NCBI RefSeq assembly: GCF_000182925.2
Contig: NC_026503.1
Span: forward strand, 4,526,001 to 4,590,000
Length of the DNA stretch: 64,000 bases
Reading direction: 5' to 3'
DNA from: Neurospora crassa OR74A
Taxonomy: Eukaryota > Ascomycota > Sordariomycetes > Sordariales > Sordariaceae
Below, piece after piece: positions 56,471 to 64,000 of the stretch (position 1 is its first letter; each line of letters begins with the position of its first letter). The position numbers and the translations under genes were made by a program. The notes under the pieces were generated by a model. It was not told where the DNA came from, made no database searches, and was given only the letters and a program-made list of their open reading frames with translations.

Positions 56471-57168
56471 TATTTTCCCCTATCTTTTAATTCTTTATTC
56501 GTTTCCCCCCTTCGCTAATCTTCTATACTTCTTTAATAATAAATAAATCCTCCTTCTATATTTCTAATAATTACTATTCTAATAATAGTAATTATTCTTG
56601 ATCCTTCTATACCCTTACTATTACTATATACCTACTAATATTTCCTATAATAATACTTTCGTCCTCCCTCCCTAATTTAACGGCGGCCTTATCCGCGAAC
56701 CTTACCCTCTTCCTTACTATTCCGTCCTTTTTACTATCGCCTTTAACTTCCTTTTACTTCTTCTCCTCCTTATTTAATTCGTCCTCCCCCTATAAATTCT
56801 GCCTTTCTTCCTACAATTCAACCTTTTCGTCTTCTAATATTTAATCTTCTTCTATTTCGCTTACCTCCTATTACTATTCCTTTTCTTCTACCGCCGTCTT
56901 CTAAACCTCCTTTCTAATTAAAATTACTTATTTTACTAATACCCTCAATATTTAATTTTCCTTTATCGCCCGACCCTTTTCTTTACTCCCTTTAATAATT
57001 TTTACTAATAGGTAATTACCCCTTACTTTTAATTCTCCCCCTTATAATTATAATTTCTTTAATAGTCTATTTACTAAATTTAATTTTCTCGGATAATATT
57101 CGATTTTAAAATTATATACTATTAATTTTAATACCTATTAATTCTACCTTATATTCGCCCGTTCTTTA

Positions 57169-57268
57169 NNNNNNNNNNNNNNNNNNNNNNNNNNNNNNNN
57201 NNNNNNNNNNNNNNNNNNNNNNNNNNNNNNNNNNNNNNNNNNNNNNNNNNNNNNNNNNNNNNNNNNNN
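57169..57268. other. Assembly gap (100 N)
   Basis: Placeholder gap inside the retrotransposon. Confidence 0.98.
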
Positions 57269-57659
57269 TAATTACAGCTACCGTTCTAACCGTAATTAGT
57301 TTAATATTCGCTCTATATAACGGGGTACCTGCGGGGATAAGGTAATTCCGTACTAAATAACCGACCTAATTATAATTATAATAGGCTTAATTCGGGTATA
57401 CTATTATAAATTAACTTATTATACTATATTTGTAGTAGGTATTTAGTGGCTTCGGTTAAGTATATTAGTTATATATATAGCTTTTTTAATAATAAAAGGA
57501 ATAAATAAAATTAGGATTTATTTAGAAAGTAATAGGGGGGCGACGGGGAAAATCGGAGGGGTTATTACTATAAAATAATTAAGAAGGAGTATTCGAAGAG
57601 GAAGTAAGAAGATACAAAGACGAAAAAGACGATAAAATATATTTTAAAAATATTTAATT

Positions 57660-58300
57660 TTAATAATATAATATAAACAGTTCGATACTCTTTAAACCTT
57701 TTAACCGTTCTATATACGCTACTACTTCGTTTATTATATTAATACCGGCCGTTAAAAGGACGCTTTATTTAAAAAAGGGGTATAACCGGTTAACTTAAGT
57801 AACAATCCGAGTATACTTTAATTAATCATACAATAGATTGAATTTTTTAATATAATAGCGGTTATAGAAATTATAAATAATTTCTAAAGTACCTTACTAT
57901 ATATATTTAAACTTATTGAAAGCGGATTGTTTAATAGCCTAAATATTACTATTATATTTAATTTTTAAAAAAATATAGAGGTTATTCTATATAGGCGTAT
58001 TACAAATAGTATTATACCCGGGTTTACTATAGAGAATTAATATATATTTAATTTATATATTTTTAAGATTACCTTTAATATAATTGACGGCGAACGAGAG
58101 GGAAGTACGGGGGTACTCTTAGAAATATACGTCGATATTATAGAAGTAGTTCCACAATTATAAAAAGCTTTTACTAATAAATTTAGTAATATTATATTTA
58201 GGATAGTATTTAATACAGGTTAATATAATTATAGTTAGTAAGGGAATAGTTGTAGTAATAATTGCTAATAAAGGGGTAGTAAGGGGAATTATAGTAAAAA
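57660..58300 (-). pseudogene. RIP-destroyed RT/RNase-H-like remnant
   Basis: On the minus strand near plus 57870-57950 an IYNFYNRYYIKKFNLLYD-like run resembles the FLGxxNFYRRFI junction between gypsy reverse transcriptase and RNase H. Nothing longer is readable. It fits the pol order: RT to the right of integrase on the minus strand. Confidence 0.5.
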
Positions 58301-58770
58301 TACGAATTTAGTTATAGAAGAAGTAGTTCTAATAATAGAATCTAGCGGGGATAAGAGGGTAATTTCCTACAGAATTTTATTCGGCGAGGCTTACGAAAGC
58401 GAACTATTCTTATTAAGATATATATAAGGGGAGATAATTAAGGAGGAGTTTAATTATAACGAACCGAAATTCAAATAATTATTATTTACGTACGAACTTA
58501 TTGGCTTCCGAGATTTGGGGGTACGAACGGGGAGCCCGGAGCGGTGTAGGGGGGTAATTTTCGTTATTATCTTCTTTAACAGACTCTATAGTAAATTAAT
58601 ATTATTATAATAAAAGTAGAGGAGGTTAAATTATTTTAATTATAATAACTACGGGGGTAGTAGTATAAGAAGGATAAAGAGTAACTTCAATAGTACGAAA
58701 AATAAATTAGCCGCTATATATATATATTTTAATAGTACCAGCTCAATTCCCGGAAGAAGAGCTATTAATT

Positions 58771-59139
58771 TATTAGGAATATAAGTAAAAGGTAGGCTAA
58801 AGTGACTACGGTTGTAGCTATACGTAGGGGACGGNNNNNNNNNNNNNNNNNNNNNNNNNNNNNNNNNNNNNNNNNNNNNNNNNNNNNNNNNNNNNNNNNN
58901 NNNNNNNNNNNNNNNNNNNNNNNNNNNNNNNNNNTTTATACCTATACAAACTCTATTTATCCGTTAACGAATATTATAGAGCTTTATACTAGTTTAGCGC
59001 CTCGGCGCAGTACTGGATTATCCTTCCTACGAGTCCAACCCAATATAAGCGTTATTATTAGTAATCCTACGCGTTAATTAACGAAGGGGAGTAGTAGCCG
59101 CTGAGGTGCTTTTGGGTACGAGCTCTTAGCCTCCTAATA
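58771..59139 (-). repeat. Right LTR (5' LTR in element orientation), interrupted by a gap
   Basis: Starts tattaggaatataagta, the RIP-altered form of the left LTR start tgtcaggaacgtaggcg. It contains the 100-N gap (58835-58934) and ends ctcctaata. The downstream gaaag completes the target duplication. Confidence 0.85.
58835..58934. other. Assembly gap (100 N)
   Basis: Placeholder gap inside the right LTR. The flanks line up with the left LTR, so roughly 80 bases of real sequence are missing. Confidence 0.98.
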
Positions 59140-59144
59140 GAAAG

Positions 59145-60453
59145 CCTACCCGCACCCCAACCGTTCCTACCCGCACCCTATGTTAGCCGACATATAAATT
59201 ATCGAATTTTAGCAGTAAATTTCCATATTTTTAATATCTAGTAACATTCGTAGCTTAGTCACCTACAAATACACCTCTATAACTCAAATCTCACAATATT
59301 TCTATAATATTAAAAATAAATCCATTTCTACTTAATTACAATCTAAATACTAACATCTAACAACTCAAAAAGCTCGTCAAATAACCCAATTAAAAATATC
59401 TCAACAGCTTCCTCCCTTCTCGCCTCCTCCCGCCGCCGTACCTCCTGTACTCTCTCTACCCAATATTAAACTAACTTATTATCTTTATCCTTATTATTAT
59501 TAACTACCTTAATACAACTACGTACTTCGTTTTAAGCATCCAATTATTTAATACTAGGCCCAATCTCGTATTAAGAATAATTACGCTACACTAAAGCTCG
59601 TATAAGGTATATATTCTTAAATCTACTATAAGGTCCCTTCGGTTCAAGGAAAATAGCCTTATTACTAAATAGACTACTCTAATTAAAAGGATGGCCTTTA
59701 CGTACAACCATAGCAATTAAGCGAAGGCGTAAATATTTATTTACTGCGTCCTATTATATAAATTAGTATAGGAATAACCAGATTAATAATAAATAGACCT
59801 TACCCAATATTAAACAAAATACCAAAAGGGGTAATAATTAACCTTATTAATTAAAATTACCTTACTAGCATTATAAACCGCTTCTATTTTATAAGCACAA
59901 GGGAATCTATACTAAGTACAAAAATTATATAAACATAACTATAAATAACTACTACAAAAGTATCGAACGTTAAAGAATATCGCTTTTAACTATTAGTATT
60001 ATCTATCAAATAAATTAACCCCCTATAAAATTATCTCTAAAGGGGTAGAACTAAACTATAAATAACTAAATCCCATCCACGTAGTACGTACGTAGGTTGC
60101 TAATAAAGCTAATTTCTAATTAAAGAATTCGTAATAAATAATAATATATATAATTATAACCTCATAAAAATTAATTAACCCCCTACAAATTAATAACCTA
60201 TATAATTTCAATAACCTATTATTAGATTTATTTAATAATATAATATACTACCTACAATTAAAATAATACTTTATATAATAACCAGCCTACTCTAACTAAT
60301 AAAGTATAAATTCAAATCTAATCTACTTAATAATAACTTCCTACGCCCCCTTAAATTAACAATAAAGGAGAGACTATACCTTTTCAAAGTCCAATTTAAA
60401 CAAGGAATAGATTATATACTACTATAAATAAAACAAGCCAACTCTAATATTAA
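59145..60453. repeat. AT-rich RIP-mutated repeat of unknown family
   Basis: Lies between the right LTR of one element and a third LTR start. It opens with the direct pair cctacccgcacccc...cctacccgcaccct, which is GC-rich and unmutated; the rest is AT-rich with many stops on both strands. The pair reads on the minus strand as gggtgcgggtagg, twice. No terminal repeat partner or known domain was found. Confidence 0.4.
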
Positions 60454-60484
60454 TATCAGGAACGTAGGCGAAAGGTAGGCTAAA
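60454..60484 (-). repeat. Start of a third LTR copy
   Basis: tatcaggaacgtaggcgaaaggtaggctaaa matches the left-LTR start (52701) and runs into an N gap. It marks another copy of the same retrotransposon family, at its 3' LTR outer edge. Confidence 0.85.
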
Positions 60485-60584
60485 NNNNNNNNNNNNNNNN
60501 NNNNNNNNNNNNNNNNNNNNNNNNNNNNNNNNNNNNNNNNNNNNNNNNNNNNNNNNNNNNNNNNNNNNNNNNNNNNNNNNNNNN
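60485..60584. other. Assembly gap (100 N)
   Basis: Placeholder gap. The sequence on its right side is not LTR, so an unknown length is missing. Confidence 0.98.
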
Positions 60585-61199
60585 TTGAAGATAGTTTTAT
60601 ATTTAGAAGACGTCCTATAGACGGCTATTTAGGATTACGTTAGAAATCTTAACTTTTTATCTTTAATAATTAAGGTTAAGGTTTTATTAGGAATAAAGTT
60701 ATTGTAGTCCTCCTTAATTTTAATAGCGATTATTATTTGCGAACTTAATATAGGATCCTAAGGTCGGAAAATTATTAATTTACCCTTCTAAATATTATTT
60801 ATTATTTCCTAATATTAATTTTAATAGTAATTATTATTATATTAATAGTAACGGACTTGGTAAAAGTTTCTACGGTTCTAATTACCTCCTCTACCGCCTT
60901 TTCTTCCGCTTCTACTTTTTATAGAGGAGCTGCCTATATAATTGCCTCCGTTATTAGTAGTATTATTCTAATTAATTATCGATAAGTAGTTGATTTAAAT
61001 TTCCTCCTTCTATTTCTTCGCTAGCTTTTCGTTAAGTTGGGATTATAGGATCCTTATTTAGCTAAATTCTTCGGTTATCTTTTTAATATTCGATTTCTCG
61101 GTTAAATAGGATGTAGTAGGTATTAAAGTAGTAATTTGGGCTATTAAAGGAGTTTTCTTACGAGAAGGCTAGTTGGAATTATTATTTGATCTAATTAAA

Positions 61200-61960
61200 T
61201 TACCTTTTTTATTTATAATTACTAATATCTTTTTCTTAATCTAAGCCCCGCTAAGGTTATTATTTAATAAGTTATCCTCCTTATCGCTAAAGTTAATACT
61301 ATCTTCGAAGTCGAAGTATTTACAAATAGTCTTAATTATATTAGTATAGAACTATAACTAGGTTATTTAGTAGACTTTTTCTTTTAGGCCTATAGTCGTT
61401 ATAATTATTCTTTTGGTTTTCTTAGCAAGCTTCTTATAGAAGTTGCGTATAGTTATAAATTAAATAAAATCCTTCTCTTTCTCTAGTTGCTTCGTTAGAA
61501 GTACCGAATGTTTAAATACGGCTTTAATAATCTTTTTTCTATTATAAGGAATTAATCTACTATAGAAGATTTTTAATATAGTAGCTTTACTATCCGTCTA
61601 ATTAGGGTCTAGCGCTAAGAATTCTTACTTGAGACGACGATAGAATTCTTTCTATATTTAGGCACCCTTAATAGTAGCGTCCTTCGCTATTTCTCTATAA
61701 ATCTTTCGGGCGTTTAGGGTATATTATTAGTATTAAATATTTAACTTAATTTTATTAGAAAGGTAATAGCTTTAAACCTTATTATCGAATTCCTTTAAAT
61801 ATATAGTAATATTCTTCCCTTTAAATTTGATTTTAGGCGTATAATCTTTTACGAAGGAAGCTATAAGAGTCTTACTTATTAATATTTATACTAAATATAT
61901 ATTAGATAGACCTTTAAGCAGGTTATTACTTAAAGGGTTATTATTTAATATTTATTGTAC
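61200..61960 (-). pseudogene. RIP-destroyed gag-like (capsid) retrotransposon remnant
   Basis: The minus strand is open over long stretches if TAG/TAA count as mutated Gln/Trp. It contains KGKNITIYLKEFDNKV, TLNARKIYREIAKDATIKG, KEFYRRLK.EFLALDPN and an acidic FEDSINFSDKEDN tail. The pattern (FxGxN..YLxxF, then LKxEF..LD) resembles fungal gypsy gag. No zinc knuckle was seen. It is separated by gaps from the other element parts. Confidence 0.5.
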
Positions 61961-62627
61961 TTTATATTTAGGTTCCTATAATTAATTGGATTATTTAAGC
62001 GTTATAATGTTTAGTCCTAATAATTTTAAAGAAGAATATTTATAATAATTAGAAAGGATAGAAGTAGGGGTAATAGGACGAAGATTTTAGTAGGTTAAAG
62101 GATACTATTTAAATTTAAGGCTTTAAGAATAATTAATTTCTAATTTAGTACAATAAAATCCTAAAAGCAATTAAATAAGTTATAAAAGAGTAATACAAGA
62201 AGGCGGAAGTTGGGTTCGAAAATTAGGCGAAGAAGTAAATAAAATATACAAATATAAAGTATAAATAGGGCCGGGTAAATATACTAATAGGTTTTCTATA
62301 GTAGGTTAATTATATTCGCTATTATAGTAATAGCTGGGGATTTAATAGCGGTTATCCTTATTTAGGTTTATAAAAGGGTTCCTAAAAAGGATTAATAATA
62401 GGAGTTTTAACAGGATTAGCGAAGGGATTGGAGATTAATTAGGTTATAGAAATAGGAAAAAGGTAATTTCTAACGTAGGGGTAGAAGAAGGAAGAGTAAA
62501 ATTTAAAAGGGATAATAAGAATAGTTTTAATATTAATATAAAAGGCTAATCTAATACTTCTTAATCGGTCTACGAAGCTAAGACTATAAAGATATTCCTA
62601 TTATTTTGAATCCTATTAGTATCGTCT

Positions 62628-62727
62628 NNNNNNNNNNNNNNNNNNNNNNNNNNNNNNNNNNNNNNNNNNNNNNNNNNNNNNNNNNNNNNNNNNNNNNNNN
62701 NNNNNNNNNNNNNNNNNNNNNNNNNNN
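62628..62727. other. Assembly gap (100 N)
   Basis: Placeholder gap. The first 55 bases after it (aaatcaccgcag... to aatactacc) look less RIP-mutated than the rest. Confidence 0.98.
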
Positions 62728-62784
62728 AAATCACCGCAGAAAATCAACGCATATGTTCTCGTATGCCACCCCAAATCAATACTA

Positions 62785-64000
62785 CCCGCTAGAATATTAG
62801 TATTATAATATCTATTCTTATAAATTCCAATATAAATACAAAACCGGTATTAAATTTAAAAAGTTAATCGGATTCCCAACCATTATTAAAACTATCGTCC
62901 CGCAGGCGTACAAGGTAATAAATATCGTTTTTGCCCAACAAAGAATACTATACCGAATTTAAAAATATTAATAAGTACTTTAAAATACTAATATAATTAT
63001 ATCCTATAATTCCTCTCACCGGATATTCTCTATTATCCGCACTCGTAATATAGCCTAATATTCTCGTAGAATACCCTCCGTTATTTATACCTACTATATA
63101 ATACTTATATAATCGAATCCTAAAGCTCCTTTCGCAAATTATTCTCTATTTAATTATTTATACCTACTACAACTTACTATAATATTTAAATATAATCCCC
63201 CTCCCTATAAATTCTATCCTCGGAACCTTCGTTTCCTTCTTTCGCTTCCTATAACTCTATATACTACTTCCTCTATAAACTTCCCTTACTTATATTATTC
63301 CTTTTTAATCGCCTTTCTATTACCCTCGCTTCGTTTCTTATATTACTCTCTTTATTCCAATAATATAACTCCTAACTATTACCTCCACTCTCCCTACTAT
63401 AATCCGAATTATATACCTTCCTATTTTCCGCCTTTCTCTCCTACCTTTTTACAACCGCTATTACTATTTATTCGTCCTATCCTTCCCTTTCTAACTATCG
63501 CCTTCGTCTTATCCTTCTATTTACCCCCTCCTATTATTTATATAACTATTTAATACTCTTCTTACCCTATATTATTTTATATTCGCTTACTTAAAATTAT
63601 ATTCGCTTACTTTAATTTATATTCGTATAAAGACCTCCTCCTTTATTTATATAACGCCCCTTCCGCCTACCTTCTTCGCCTCTCCTCTTCTTCTTCCTCC
63701 TATTTTTACCTTTACTACTATATCCGCCTACCCCTCGCCTATACCAGCCCCCCCCCNNNNNNNNNNNNNNNNNNNNNNNNNNNNNNNNNNNNNNNNNNNN
63801 NNNNNNNNNNNNNNNNNNNNNNNNNNNNNNNNNNNNNNNNNNNNNNNNNNNNNNNNATTTTATATCTCTACTTTATATTTTATATCTTATATCTATATTT
63901 TATATCTCTACTTTACATTTTACATTTTACATCTACATTTTACATCTCTACTTTACGTCTTACGTCTTACATCTACATCTTACATTTCTACTCTATATCT
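62785..64000 (-). mobile_element. Second copy of the retrotransposon's 3' noncoding region, running off the window
   Basis: Sequence from ccgctagaatattagtatt onward aligns to 53540-55000 of the complete element, including the ataatccccctccctataaattctatc stretch and the 40-bp minisatellite (63857-64000). It differs by C/T and G/A changes, so the copies were mutated separately. It continues past the window end and contains one gap. Confidence 0.85.
63757..63856. other. Assembly gap (100 N)
   Basis: Placeholder gap at the place matching the gap at 54634-54733 of the first copy. Both follow a C-run and precede the 40-bp array, so this region seems generally hard to assemble. Confidence 0.98.

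Larger units (their letters stand above)
52701..59139 (-). mobile_element. RIP-mutated Ty3/gypsy chromovirus-type LTR retrotransposon
   Basis: Two LTRs and a GAAAG duplication bound about 6.4 kb that includes three 100-N gaps. Element orientation is minus. Near the left end of the coding part (plus 55150-55620) the minus strand decodes to an integrase C-terminus (KFLGPF..., then LEPYY.D) followed by a chromodomain-like VKxKGYxDNENS. An RT/RNase-H-like stretch (FYNxYYIKKFN) lies on the minus strand near 57870-57950. The distance from the right LTR to that stretch is only about 800 bp, too short for a full gag plus protease, so the internal region is deleted or collapsed at the gaps. Frames are full of RIP stops. 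Confidence 0.85.

Overview
The window looks like a filamentous ascomycete, most likely a Neurospora-like member of the Sordariales. It has short GT..AG introns with CTAAC/CTGAC-type branch sites, a lytic polysaccharide monooxygenase, HET and HeLo self/non-self recognition genes, and GC-balanced genes cut off sharply from AT-rich blocks. In those blocks C has become T on both strands and former Gln/Trp codons have become stops, the signature of repeat-induced point mutation (RIP). Six runs of exactly 100 N mark a scaffolded draft assembly.

Layout from left to right. A secreted AA9 copper oxidase gene (737-1663) is followed by a 4.3 kb RIP-destroyed DNA transposon with about 70 bp terminal inverted repeats (2084-6411). 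Next comes a PIF1-type helicase with a zinc-ribbon insert (6661-9060). A gene-poor stretch then holds a frameshifted CFEM/GPI-type pseudogene (12548-13583) and a possible 46-residue microgene (15309-15524). A TDT/malate-type transporter (17866-19515) converges on a Doa10/SSM4 ER ubiquitin ligase (25647 down to 20266). A 1317-residue Ala/Ser-rich membrane-anchored protein (28071-32095) precedes a 6.3 kb intergenic desert that carries a 118 bp MITE.

The right half holds a two-exon HeLo-pseudokinase-trypsin-like protease fusion (38457-42496), twinfilin (43250-44480), a small membrane-anchored PIP-kinase-fold protein (44996-46273), a two-exon HET-domain gene on the minus strand (49621 down to 47350), an odd tRNA-like gene (about 51037-51132) and an unrecognised minus-strand gene (52450 down to 51621). 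From 52701 to the end everything is RIP-mutated retrotransposon. It includes a Ty3/gypsy chromodomain element in minus orientation with both LTRs and a 5-bp target duplication (GAAAG), plus parts of at least one further copy of the same family.

Functionally, the housekeeping genes (ER protein degradation, actin dynamics, organic acid transport) are unrelated to each other. The HeLo-protease and HET genes are both candidate cell-death/incompatibility factors and lie 5 kb apart, near a repeat-rich flank. The most unusual object is the HeLo-pseudokinase-protease single-chain protein.
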